The notes under the pieces are model-generated. The model made no database searches. It was not told the DNA's origin and worked only from the letters and a program-made list of their open reading frames with translations. Shown piece by piece: positions 1 to 8,528 of a stretch of 64,000 nt of DNA. The stretch lies in the NCBI GenBank assembly GCA_947493705.1, contig CANLSH010000002.1:186001-250000 (forward strand), read 5' to 3'. The DNA is from an uncultured Arachnia sp. Lineage in GTDB: Bacteria > Actinomycetota > Actinomycetes > Propionibacteriales > Propionibacteriaceae. A program made the translations under genes and the position numbers. Numbering within the stretch: the first letter of the stretch is position 1; each line of letters opens with the position of its first letter.

Positions 1-1
1 C

Positions 2-214
2 GAGGGTCTGGCGGAGTACCGCCCCAATCCCGCACACAAACGTGCAAGCCTTCTAGCTTGCACCGAAGCGGGCTACTGGGCGGTCCGACGCATCTCAGTC
101 GCGCAACATCCCTGGGCCAACCAGTTGGGGGATGCGGTGGGTGTTGAAGAGCTCAGCGCAGCGCTGCAGACCATGGAGCGGCTCATCGAGTTGCTCGAAG
201 CGGATCGATCCTGA
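2..214 (+). CDS. MarR-family transcriptional regulator, C-terminal part
   Basis: The window opens inside this gene. The reading frame starting at base 2 runs 70 codons to a TGA. The first residues (EGLAEYRPNPAHKRA...) match the wing of a MarR winged helix, where a conserved Asn-Pro-x-His-(K/R)-R-A run precedes the helices of dimerisation. The remaining helical tail, ending in repeated Leu-Ile-Glu segments, fits the MarR dimer interface. MarR proteins are usually about 140-160 residues, so roughly half is missing to the left. The gene converges on the SEC-C gene. Its regulated target is not visible. Confidence 0.75.
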   Translation, partial: EGLAEYRPNPAHKRASLLACTEAGYWAVRRISVAQHPWANQLGDAVGVEELSAALQTMERLIELLEADRS

Positions 215-276
215 AGATCCTCCAGGAGTGTCACCTTCGCCAGGGCACTGCTTCGTTCGGCCCGTCGGGAAGTGCC

Positions 277-2901
277 TCAGTCCAGACCAAGGGCCGATCG
301 CAATCTGGCAGGGCTCATCGTACCCGGCTGGCCGTCGTCCTCTGGGAATGAGGCGAGCAGCTTGATCAGGTCGGGGCGACGGGTGGGGTCCTCCGCGCAT
401 TGGCGCGGGGTGTGGCCCCCAAGCGCCGGGATGGAATCGTCGAGCCAGGCCCGTTCGTGGTTCAGAACCATCTCCTGCAGCGCGGCCATCATGGCGGGAT
501 CCGAAGACGGGTCGAAAGGCTCATCACCGGACTCCGGGCTGAAACCTGACAGCTTCTGTAGGGACTGGAGGTCGCCAGCCGGCTCACGGGTTTCGCTGAT
601 CGTTGTCGCAGTCGGATTGAGCGCACCGATGACGGTGAGGACGCGTTCGAAGCGTTCCTCACTGTTGGCGTGAACGGTCAACTGGTCCCCTTTGAGTTCG
701 ATCTGTGCCCGGATCTTCTCCACGCCGCGGGAGGTGATGTGCTCAAACCACCTCAGGGTCTCCGCTGAAGCGGCCACGTCGCGGGTGTACTCGTCATCCA
801 GTGCTTTCGCCAGCACCCCGGGGTCTGTGATCTGCAGCGTTGCGTCGCACATGACGGAGGCCTCGTGCTCGGTGTTCACCAGCACGGGCGGGGCGAAACG
901 TCGCGAGAGGAAAGCCACGAGCTCCAACGGGTCCGGGTCACTGTCGAGCAGGGCAATGAGTTGATCGCGCTCGCCGATGGATACGGGTTCCAGACCACCG
1001 AAGATCTGCGTCGTCTCACCCACCGGCACAACCCGCGAGCAGTACAGCTCACCCGCCTTGACCTGGCGGCTGGCGGTTCGCTCCTGAATCATCTGGACGT
1101 CGCCGGTGCGGACGTCGCGCCATTCCATCGACTGTCCGGGCTTGACGATGAGGACCTCGCGCACCGAACGGTCGACCAGCAGCCACTGCTGGGCCAGCAT
1201 CGCCTCATCAGCAGGCAACAGGGGGCCGCGCATCGTCAGGAATTCTGCGAATGCGCCGCCTTCGAACAACACCGCGTCGGCAACGAGGCCGTCCTGGACA
1301 GCCTGCGTCAGTGCGTTGGGACCCTTCAAGTATTGGGAGCGTTCCTCCGCGGTGGCGATGAGCAATGACACGAACGGGCCATCGAGCATATGCGATTCGG
1401 CCTTCTGGTACAGCCAACTTGCGCGTTCCTCCAGCGACAGTTGCTGACCGTGGAGGTGGCACTGTTTGTACTTGCGGCCCGAGCCACACCAGCAGGGCTG
1501 GTTCCGGCCGAGCGTTGGGCCAGTTGTGGGCTGGACACTTTCGAGGAGTCGCACGAGGGGATCACCATCAGGCGCTCCCGAACGGCGCAACAGCGACAAG
1601 CCTCGCACCGCATCGCCGCGGTCGCTGGCGTAGCGAGCAAGAGTTGTGAGCGTCAGCGGCCAGGAGTCGTCAAGCAACTCTGCCTCGCGGAATATCTGTT
1701 CGGCCTTCTCGACGTCACCGAGCGCCTCGCGGGCCTTGCCGCGCAACCACCGCAGCGCCGGGCGCGCGCTCCTCGGGGCGGGGCGCTCCGTGATCTCAGC
1801 GAACACCTCCAGAGCGAGGGCAGCACAATTCGCGCTCGGGCCCGTCTCAGTGAGGAACGCTTCCGCGACGATGGGTTCTGCCAGGAATGCCAGGATGTCG
1901 CGGAGATAGTCCGGATCGAGTTCCTCACCATCTTCTGTGGGCATCATCGTGGAGCGGGGCCGGTTGATCAGTTGTGTCGCGATCGATCGCAGGGTGGTGT
2001 CATCGGGGATTCCCGCATTCGCCAACTCGGCGTCGACCATCTCATGAATGTGCTCATGGATCTTCACGGCTGCCAGCAACGCCAACGCTTCATCGTCCCG
2101 CAGGTCATAGCGCGATGTGATCGTATGAAGCCGGCTGCTCGTCCGCCACGAGTCGAAACTGAATCCGCGCTTGGCGATCCAGTCGCCCGACTGCGGCAGC
2201 CCGCTTGCTTCCAGGAGCTCTCCCAGTGGTGCTGACGGTTCGCGGAGCAGGACGTCGTCCTCGGCACACACGCTCCACACCGCGACGCCCAGCATTTGGG
2301 GGCTGTCGAAGTGCTCTTCGAGCAGGTCTGACAATCGGGACCCGATGGGAGACTCCGTTGTCTCGGTGACCGCGATGAGCTCGAACCCGGCGTCGGTGAC
2401 GCGGATCCCCACCACATCGCCAGCGTTGACGCCGAGTGCCGCAAAGTGTCCCGGCTCCAGCAGCCATCCGCCCTCGGGACCGAGTTCATCGACAGGCACT
2501 CCACGCTCGGCGAGTTCCTCGTCATCCGCCCCCGGCATTGCGTCGAAGATCGCTGATCCGTCGACGAGACTTTGATACGTCTCGTCTTCCGTCAGAAATG
2601 AAACAGGTGCGAGATCCGGTCCGAACTCGATCAGGTCGTGCTCCACTTCGACCTCGCTCAGCCGGTGTGTGAAAACCCGACCCTCGAGCAGAGCGGAGAG
2701 CAGGACCCACCGGCCATCCACCAAGGACATGATCAGTTCTTCAGTGTTCTCAAGAATGGTGGCCAACGAATCCTCGGGATAGCCGCCGAGATCGACGCGG
2801 TCAACAAGCAGCGCTTCCAGCAACTCCTCCTCCGACAACGGACCGCGTGACGAGAGGACTTGCCGGATGGCTGTTTCGATCGCTTCGTCAGAAGAAGTCA
2901 T
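277..2901 (-). CDS. Large SEC-C motif protein of unknown function
   Basis: An 874-residue soluble protein starting at ATG 2901 (MTSSDEA...). The frame stays open upstream to 3129, but that extension has an unnatural Ser/Arg/Pro-rich composition and overlaps the next gene. A SEC-C metal-binding motif (NQPCWCGSGRKYKQCH) sits near residues 466-482. It holds the Cys-x-Cys and Cys-His ligands that bind zinc in the SecA C-terminus. The region before it looks like TPR-type helical repeats; the N-terminal 150 residues are acidic and helical. No enzymatic motif is recognised. It lies back to back with the decayed restriction gene, so a defence-island role is possible, but this is only inference from position. 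Confidence 0.7.
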   Translation of the reverse strand: MTSSDEAIETAIRQVLSSRGPLSEEELLEALLVDRVDLGGYPEDSLATILENTEELIMSLVDGRWVLLSALLEGRVFTHRLSEVEVEHDLIEFGPDLAPVSFLTEDETYQSLVDGSAIFDAMPGADDEELAERGVPVDELGPEGGWLLEPGHFAALGVNAGDVVGIRVTDAGFELIAVTETTESPIGSRLSDLLEEHFDSPQMLGVAVWSVCAEDDVLLREPSAPLGELLEASGLPQSGDWIAKRGFSFDSWRTSSRLHTITSRYDLRDDEALALLAAVKIHEHIHEMVDAELANAGIPDDTTLRSIATQLINRPRSTMMPTEDGEELDPDYLRDILAFLAEPIVAEAFLTETGPSANCAALALEVFAEITERPAPRSARPALRWLRGKAREALGDVEKAEQIFREAELLDDSWPLTLTTLARYASDRGDAVRGLSLLRRSGAPDGDPLVRLLESVQPTTGPTLGRNQPCWCGSGRKYKQCHLHGQQLSLEERASWLYQKAESHMLDGPFVSLLIATAEERSQYLKGPNALTQAVQDGLVADAVLFEGGAFAEFLTMRGPLLPADEAMLAQQWLLVDRSVREVLIVKPGQSMEWRDVRTGDVQMIQERTASRQVKAGELYCSRVVPVGETTQIFGGLEPVSIGERDQLIALLDSDPDPLELVAFLSRRFAPPVLVNTEHEASVMCDATLQITDPGVLAKALDDEYTRDVAASAETLRWFEHITSRGVEKIRAQIELKGDQLTVHANSEERFERVLTVIGALNPTATTISETREPAGDLQSLQKLSGFSPESGDEPFDPSSDPAMMAALQEMVLNHERAWLDDSIPALGGHTPRQCAEDPTRRPDLIKLLASFPEDDGQPGTMSPARLRSALGLD

Positions 2902-4280
2902 TATGCGGGCGACACTACCGGCGCCGATGTCTCTTCCGCGGCTCCATCGGTAAGGTCGAAGACGTTGCTCGACGGTCCAACGGAAGAACCACCGATATGT
3001 TGATTGCTGCCCCCGCTTCTGTTGATGACGTGTTCGAAGCTTTTCGTGCAGCCCCGTCGAACTCGGAGCTTGGCACCAGGTTCGAGCAGTTGATGGTGGA
3101 CTTTTTGCCCTGGACCCAGTGCTGTCCAAGCAGTACGACGACGTGTGTTGCTGGATCGATTGGGCTCATCGCGATTCCACGGTGGACACCGGCATCGACC
3201 TGGTGGCCCACGACCGGATCAACGACTCCTGGACCGCCATCCAGTGCGAGTTCTGCGAGCCGGACCACTACCTGCAGAAATCAGACATCGATTCGTTCTT
3301 TACCGCCTCTGGCGAAACCTACGACGGTGTGGGTCTCGCCAACAAAGTGATCATCTCCACCACCGACAAGTGGTCCAGCCACGCCGAGAATGCCTTGTCC
3401 GATCAGGTAATCCCGGTGCAGCGCATCGGAGTGGCGGAGATCAGCGCACCCCCCATCGACTGGGCCTTCGCTCTGCCGGGCACGCTGGACATTCAGCTGA
3501 AGCCCGCGAGTAGGTTCTCCACCCGTCCGCATCAGGATGAGGGCCATCAGCAGAATCCTGCACGGCTTCGAGACCCATGGCCGGGGCCGGTGGATCTCGG
3601 CGTGCGGGACGGGCAAGACGTTCACGTCGCTCAAGCTTGCGGAGCAAATGGCCAAAGCCAACGCAGGCTCGCTGCGAGTGTTGTGCCTGGCGCCGTCGAT
3701 CCAGTTGGTGGCCCAGACGCTGCGGGAGTGGATCGCCCAGACGGAGATGGATCTCCGACCCTTTGTGGTGTGCTCGGACACCAAGGCCTCCCGCACGGCC
3801 GAGGACATCTCTCCCCATGACCTTCCTCTACCCGCCACCACGGACCCCGTCGAGCTGCATGATCGGCTCTCGGAGGGCCGACGCGCATCAGGGCTTTCCG
3901 TGGTGTTCAGTACGTACCAGTCCATCGACGTGGCGGCGAAGGCACAGCAGCTCGGGCTGCCGGACTTCGATCTCATCCTGTGTGACGAGGCCCATCGCAC
4001 CACAAACGTCACCCTGGCCGGTTCGGATGAGTCCGCCTTCGTCCGGATGCATGACAACAGCTTCCTTCCAGATCTTCACGTCACGGGTGCAGGGAGCAAC
4101 GGCAGTTCTATCCGCGGTGGACCTACGAACAGGGACCGAAGCGTGCCGAGGCTGAGACGCTGTTCGATGAGACCGGCGAACTGGTGGATGGCTACCGCCG
4201 CGTCGACAACATCACAGATCTTGCGCTGTGCACGTATCGCGACGCGTTCGGGGCGAGCGTCACCAAGGACGACATCTTCA

Positions 4281-4286
4281 CCTAGA
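4281..4286. repeat. Left target-site duplication CCTAGA of the IS481 element
   Basis: CCTAGA immediately precedes the left inverted repeat and is repeated exactly at 5373-5378. Its CTAG core supplies the transposase stop codon on the minus strand. Confidence 0.85.
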
Positions 4287-5259
4287 TGTTCTGTCCTGAG
4301 AGGTTAGGCACACGGGTTGCTGGTGCAGCGCCTTTGAGTGATGTGTGTCCTCGGTGGTGATTGTAGTGATGCAGCCAGTCGGCGAAAGCCGCGACTCGTT
4401 CGGTCTCGCTGGCGGAGGGCCGGGCGTAGGCCCATTCCTCGAGCAGGGTGCGGTTGAACCGCTCGACCTTGCCGTTGGTTTGCGGCCGGTAGGGCCGGGT
4501 CCGTTTGTGGGTGATGTCTGGGCCCAGCGCCTTGGCGAAGGCGTGTGAACGGTAGCAGGACCCGTTATCGGTCAATACCCGAGACACGGTGATCCCGACA
4601 GAGTTGAACCACGTATTGGCTCTGCGCCAGAACCCGGCGGCGGTGTCCTTCTTCTCGTCGGCCAGGATCTCGGTGTAGGCCAGACGGGAGTGGTCATCGA
4701 CGGCATTGTGGAGGAACCCATATCCGGGTTTGGAGCCCTTCTTGATCCGGACCCCGGCAGAGCGGCCGTGGGCGCGCCACCCACCACCATCAGGGATACG
4801 GCCCAGTTTCTTGATGTCAACATGGACCAAGTCGCCGGGGGCGGCGTGTTCATAGCGCCGTTTCTGCGCCCGAGAGGTTTTGATCCGACATCCGGTGGCC
4901 GGATCGGTCCACTTCAGGGGCGGGCACTGGTAGCGGGTCAACACCTTGTGGACAGTGGAGGGGTTGACACCGAGGTGGTAGCCGATCCGTGCCGGGCCCC
5001 AGCGGTGGGTGACGCGCAATCCCACGATCCGATGCTCCCGCTTTCGCGACAGTTGCTGAGGGCAGTGTCGTGGACGCGACGTGCGATCCACCATCCCAGC
5101 CGGGCCGTGTTGGCGGTAGCGGCCGGCCCAGCGTCGGGCGGTGGTCACTGACACCCCGAAGCGTTCCGCGGCCCGTCGCAGCACCCAGCCGTCGTCGACG
5201 ATGAGCGTGGCGAGTTTCAGGCGTCCCTTTTCGGTGAGGATGGCGTTACTGTGGGTCAT
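4282..5259 (-). CDS. IS481-family DDE transposase
   Basis: A 325-residue transposase starting at ATG 5259 (MTHSNAIL...), with GGAG about 9 nt upstream. The open frame reaches 5355 but the extra residues are not transposase-like. The N-terminal helix-turn-helix (WVLRRAAERFGVSVTTARRW) is followed by an rve-type catalytic domain. The DDE residues fall in HVDIKKLG, VLTDNGS and NGKVERFNRTL. The stop codon is unusual: the last sense codon of the element is ATC, and the TAG that ends translation comes from the duplicated target CCTAGA, outside the inverted repeat. The gene looks intact and probably active. Confidence 0.93.
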   Translation of the reverse strand: MTHSNAILTEKGRLKLATLIVDDGWVLRRAAERFGVSVTTARRWAGRYRQHGPAGMVDRTSRPRHCPQQLSRKREHRIVGLRVTHRWGPARIGYHLGVNPSTVHKVLTRYQCPPLKWTDPATGCRIKTSRAQKRRYEHAAPGDLVHVDIKKLGRIPDGGGWRAHGRSAGVRIKKGSKPGYGFLHNAVDDHSRLAYTEILADEKKDTAAGFWRRANTWFNSVGITVSRVLTDNGSCYRSHAFAKALGPDITHKRTRPYRPQTNGKVERFNRTLLEEWAYARPSASETERVAAFADWLHHYNHHRGHTSLKGAAPATRVPNLSGQNI

Positions 5260-5372
5260 TGAAGGTCTCCGTTGTGTGAGTTGGTTCTGTCGTAAGTCCC
5301 ACACTTCACTCGGAGGCCTTCGCCTATGCCCAGTCGACCCGCCCGCCGTGACCAACCTCCATGGTCAGAACA
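4287..5372 (-). mobile_element. IS481-family insertion sequence (about 1,086 bp)
   Basis: The element is bounded by imperfect 19-bp inverted repeats, TGTTCTGTCCTGAGAGGTT on the left and TGTTCTGACCATGGAGGTT on the right when read inward (15 of 19 identical). It is flanked by a 6-bp direct repeat CCTAGA at 4281-4286 and 5373-5378. It carries one transposase gene in reverse orientation to the interrupted restriction gene. The intact ends, target duplication and undamaged transposase suggest a recent insertion into a gene that was already decaying. Confidence 0.92.
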
Positions 5373-5378
5373 CCTAGA
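5373..5378. repeat. Right target-site duplication CCTAGA of the IS481 element
   Basis: Exact second copy of the 6-bp duplication. It is followed directly by the resumed restriction-enzyme frame ATC TAC GGC (I-Y-G). Confidence 0.85.
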
Positions 5379-5959
5379 TCTACGGCGTGCTGCACTCCAC
5401 GCAGTACCGGAAACGCTTCGCCGCCGACCTGAAGAAGATGCAGCCCCGTATTGCGCTGGCTGCCAGTGCCGATGACTTCCATGCCTTCGTTGATGCCGGG
5501 AAGCGCCTCATAAACCTGCACATCAACTACAAATCCGTGGAGCCGTACCCGCTGGAGGAGCACGTCACACCGGCCGCCGACCTGGACGAGTACGAGCCGT
5601 TCCCCGTCGGCGCCAAGATGAGGCTCCCTAAAGCCAAGGGGGTGACCGACCGCACCACGATCCTCTACAACCCCCACGTCACCCTTCGGGGCATCCCGGA
5701 GGAGGCTTTCCGCTACCAACTGGGGCCGCGCTCGGCCATCGAATGGATCGATGACCGCTACTGGATCCGCACGGACAAGGCATCGGGCATCGTCAACGAC
5801 CCCAACGAGTGGTCCCGCGAGCACCACGACCCCCGCTACATTTTTGACCTCATTAAGAGGGTCACCACCGTTTCCGTGGAGACCATGAGGACCGTCGACG
5901 CCCTCCCGCACTTCCCGTTCGAGGACCAACGTGTCTGACGGTTTCGATACGGTCCCTTC

Positions 5960-6403
5960 ATGGCCAAAATGACAACCGGGAACGATTCGCGATGCTGTGA
6001 CCCCTCGCTTGCGCCGTTGACTTGGCGTGACTATGTAGATGCACTCCACCCGGCCGTTGTTTCGGTCGACGCGTGGTTTGCAACCCTTTCGCGTTTCGCC
6101 CGGCTGCATGAGGAAGGCGAGATCGATGACCTCATGGAGGCGGCCGAAGCTGGGCTGCTGGAGGACTCCGGTGATCATCGAACTGCAATCAAGCCCATCC
6201 GGCGCAACCCCGAGATCTTTGAACTCCGGCGTACGGCTCTGTCCAAGAAGCTCAGGTTCTATCACGGTGAACCGAAGGAGCTACCCCGTCACCTCGTGAA
6301 GGTCCACAGGCACATCAAGCTGGATGAAGCCGCACAGGAGGCGGAGATTCTTCACGCCGCTGAGCGATATGACAGCGGTCGAGAAACTCTGTGGCGCGAT
6401 TAA
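5960..6403 (+). CDS. HigB/RelE-superfamily toxin (Gp49-like)
   Basis: A 147-residue protein, probably an mRNA interferase of the HigB (Gp49-like) branch of the RelE superfamily. The core reads IKPIR...PEIFELRR...LRFYHG, the pattern of HigB proteins where strand-borne Arg and aromatic residues act on ribosome-bound mRNA. The C-terminal half (LVKVHRHIKLDEAAQEAEI) is the expected helix. It is longer than the usual 90-125 residues, with about 60 extra N-terminal residues. No strong ribosome site is seen; ATG 5960 and ATG 5969 are both possible. It is followed after about 100 nt by a Xre antitoxin and then a SecB-like chaperone, the order of known toxin-antitoxin-chaperone modules. It lies just after the dead restriction gene. 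Confidence 0.75.
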   Translation: MAKMTTGNDSRCCDPSLAPLTWRDYVDALHPAVVSVDAWFATLSRFARLHEEGEIDDLMEAAEAGLLEDSGDHRTAIKPIRRNPEIFELRRTALSKKLRFYHGEPKELPRHLVKVHRHIKLDEAAQEAEILHAAERYDSGRETLWRD

Positions 6404-6511
6404 TCACACCGAACGATGCACCCAACGACCGAAACTCTGACGGAACTGGAAATGGGCCAGCAGTTTGGACACGATTGCACAACCTGGAGGTTGTGAAGCT
6501 ACTATGTGGAA

Positions 6512-6943
6512 ATGAGCACCGCGTGTGACCTGTCCTCACAAACTTTCAGTGCCCGGTTGGTCAGGGCTCGTGCCAAGGTTCTGGCCCGGGAGGATCGGGA
6601 GATGAAGTCCGATCTGATCCGTTTGCGGCGAGAACATGGTCTTACCCAGAAAGACGTTGCCGAGGCTTTGGGCGTGACTCAGCAAGCCATCAACAAGCTG
6701 GAGCGCTACGACTCCGACCCGAAGTTCTCCACCGTCCGTCGCTACGCCAACGCCGTGGGGGCTCTCGTCGAGCACCGGGTCGCGCCCGATCTTGGTCAGT
6801 CCGTCGGGTTGGCTGCGCCGCCTCAGTGGGACTCCGTCAGTACGACGTCCAAGGTGGTGTCCATGGTCGGGCGCAGGAAATTCCCTACGGGTCGAGAACC
6901 TTGGTCCGAAAGCTCCGCGTCCCAGCAAAGTCTCGCGGGCTGA
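6512..6943 (+). CDS. HigA-like Xre-family antitoxin with a possible chaperone-addiction tail
   Basis: A 143-residue DNA-binding antitoxin. An Xre helix-turn-helix (LRREHGLTQKDVAEALGVTQQ, then INKLERYDSDP) occupies about residues 35-75. It should neutralise the toxin upstream and repress the operon. The 45-residue tail after the HTH (from about APDLGQSV) is not part of an Xre fold and looks disordered, with one Trp in PPQWDSV. In the characterised Mycobacterium tuberculosis HigBA-SecB system such a tail is the chaperone-addiction segment bound by SecB. A GTG at 6506 and an internal ATG at 6602, which has a better ribosome site, are alternative starts. The chaperone gene begins 12 nt downstream. 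Confidence 0.8.
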   Translation: MSTACDLSSQTFSARLVRARAKVLAREDREMKSDLIRLRREHGLTQKDVAEALGVTQQAINKLERYDSDPKFSTVRRYANAVGALVEHRVAPDLGQSVGLAAPPQWDSVSTTSKVVSMVGRRKFPTGREPWSESSASQQSLAG

Positions 6944-6955
6944 GTTCGAGACGAC

Positions 6956-7393
6956 ATGACCAACGAACGAAGTACGGCGGAGACAGCCGAAATCATAGAG
7001 ATCATCGAGCACTCCGCCTTGGTCGACATGGACTTCTACGAAGTCTCTGCTCGACGACACGATGCCGTCCGTGAAGACGTTGAGGACGCTCAGCTCACGA
7101 TTCATGTGCAACAACGAGTGACCGACACCAATTTCGGTGTTCGCGTGACCGCATCGATGGTCTCACCGCAGGGGGAGGCTACGGCCTCGGTGGCTGGAGA
7201 GTATGAGTTGTTGGATGGCATCTCACCGTCGCGTCGCGCCCTGCAACTCTTTGCTGATGAAGTGGGTGTCATGACCGTTTTCCCATATGTGAGGGAAGCA
7301 ATCGCCACCGCAACTGCCAAGGTCTTTGGCGAGCCTGTCCACCTACCGCTGATCCAGAGGGGTGAGGTTGTCGTCAGCAAGGACGACAACTGA
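6956..7393 (+). CDS. SecB-like chaperone of a toxin-antitoxin-chaperone module
   Basis: A 145-residue SecB-fold protein. The C-terminal signature VFPYVREAIATATAKVFG followed by VHLPLI matches the SecB motif in which a Phe-Pro-Tyr-x-Arg helix precedes a P-x-L-P segment. The first 110 residues give the four-stranded sheet with alternating hydrophobics expected of SecB. Actinobacteria normally lack a general SecB; their solitary copies, such as Rv1957 of M. tuberculosis, sit beside higBA and protect the antitoxin. Position and order here (toxin, antitoxin, SecB, all plus strand) match that arrangement, so antitoxin-specific chaperoning is the likely job rather than protein export. Confidence 0.8.
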   Translation: MTNERSTAETAEIIEIIEHSALVDMDFYEVSARRHDAVREDVEDAQLTIHVQQRVTDTNFGVRVTASMVSPQGEATASVAGEYELLDGISPSRRALQLFADEVGVMTVFPYVREAIATATAKVFGEPVHLPLIQRGEVVVSKDDN

Positions 7394-7448
7394 CCTGCCG
7401 ACTTGGCGGCTCGCATCTCCCCATCTCGGGAGCTGTAGGGTTTCGCTC

Positions 7449-8525
7449 ATGGCGATTCTTGACCTCCAGCGATCCACCAACCCCACCTCGGATGAGCAGC
7501 GGGCCGCAGCGCTCGCCGATCCGGGCTTTGGCCGGTACTACACGGACCACATGGTGCTCGCCAATTACACCGAGGGCCGAGGCTGGGAGAATCCGCGAAT
7601 CGTTCCCACAGCGAACTTCAGCCTTCATCCCGCTGCGTCCGTCCTCCACTACGGACAAGAGATCTTCGAGGGCCTCAAGGCTTATCGCCACGACGACCGT
7701 TCCGTCTGGCTGTTCCGGCCGGAACGCAACGCCATGCGCTTCGTCGGCTCTGCCCTGCGCCTCCAGATGGCGCCGCTACCGGAGGAGATTTTCCTCGCCT
7801 CAATCATGGAACTCGTGGACCTGGAACGCGCCTGGGTTCCGGAGAACACGGGTGAGCAGAGTCTCTACATCAGACCCTTCCAGATTGCTGATGAGCCCTA
7901 CCTGGGTGTCCGCGAGGCCCACAAGTACCTGTACGCCGTCCTGACCACCCCGGCCGGTGCCTATTACCCCGATCCGGTGAAGCTGTGGATCACCCCCAAC
8001 TACACCCGGGCTGCGAAGGGTGGCACAGGCACCGCCAAGTGCGGTGGCAACTACGCTGCCAGCCTCGCAGCTGCCGCGGAGGCGCAGGATCACGGGTGCG
8101 GGCAGGTGCTCTACACCGACGGTGCTGAGCACAAGTGGCTCGAAGAGTGCGGCACGATGAATTTCATGATGATCACGCGCGACGATGAACTACTCACTCC
8201 CGCGCTCGGCACCATCCTGGAGGGCGTCACCCGTGATTCGATTCTGACGTTGGCCCCGGAGCATGGCCTGACGCCCATTCAGCGGCCCATCTCCATCGAC
8301 GAACTCCGCGACGGACTGGACAGCGGCTACATCACCGAGGCCTTCGCCTGCGGCACCGCGGCTGTCATCACACCGATTGTCGGTTTCAACTCACCCGAGC
8401 GGGGCGAGGAGGCCGTGGGCGATGGCCAGCCGGGTGCGCGCACGCAACTGCTGCGCCAGCACCTTCTGGACATTCAGTACGGGCGCGTTGCGGACCGTCA
8501 TGGATGGCTGCGTCGCGTCGGCTGA
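7449..8525 (+). CDS. ilvE: Branched-chain amino acid aminotransferase
   Basis: A 358-residue fold-type IV PLP enzyme that interconverts Leu, Ile and Val with their 2-oxo acids. The start is ATG 7449 (MAILDLQ...); the open frame runs further upstream without family similarity. The PLP lysine is K197 in GTAKCGGNYAAS, the pattern of the BCAT-2 (eukaryote-like) subgroup, and EECGTMNFMM is the conserved cofactor loop. LHYGQEIFEGLKAY and YIRPFQI are further family signatures. Length matches the family. It is monocistronic and faces a convergent lipoprotein gene 3 nt away. Confidence 0.95.
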   Translation: MAILDLQRSTNPTSDEQRAAALADPGFGRYYTDHMVLANYTEGRGWENPRIVPTANFSLHPAASVLHYGQEIFEGLKAYRHDDRSVWLFRPERNAMRFVGSALRLQMAPLPEEIFLASIMELVDLERAWVPENTGEQSLYIRPFQIADEPYLGVREAHKYLYAVLTTPAGAYYPDPVKLWITPNYTRAAKGGTGTAKCGGNYAASLAAAAEAQDHGCGQVLYTDGAEHKWLEECGTMNFMMITRDDELLTPALGTILEGVTRDSILTLAPEHGLTPIQRPISIDELRDGLDSGYITEAFACGTAAVITPIVGFNSPERGEEAVGDGQPGARTQLLRQHLLDIQYGRVADRHGWLRRVG

Positions 8526-8528
8526 TAC

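Larger units (their letters stand above)
2997..5938 (+). pseudogene. Type ISP-like restriction-modification enzyme, decayed and split by an IS
   Basis: Remains of one large gene, reassembled from three frames. The Mrr-like nuclease region starts at ATG 2997. A 1-nt loss near 3107-3110 shifts the frame to one reading DTGIDLVA and IQCEF. A further +1 shift near 3537-3541 leads to the helicase with Walker A ACGTGKT and the DEAH box LCDEAH. At about 4068-4091 the helicase breaks off and the text resumes in the C-terminal target-recognition region (FYPRWTYE, DNITDLAL), so helicase motifs and the whole methyltransferase, several hundred residues, are gone. At 4281 an IS481 element interrupts the gene; the frame resumes at 5379 (IYGVLHS) and ends at 5938. 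Rejoining the empty site still gives a TAG. Family members are about 1,500-1,600 residues. The enzyme cannot be functional. Confidence 0.88.

Noticed and set aside
5324-6265. A 313-codon open frame on the minus strand
   Set aside because: Antisense to the end of the restriction gene and to the toxin; Val/Gly/His-rich, no family pattern.
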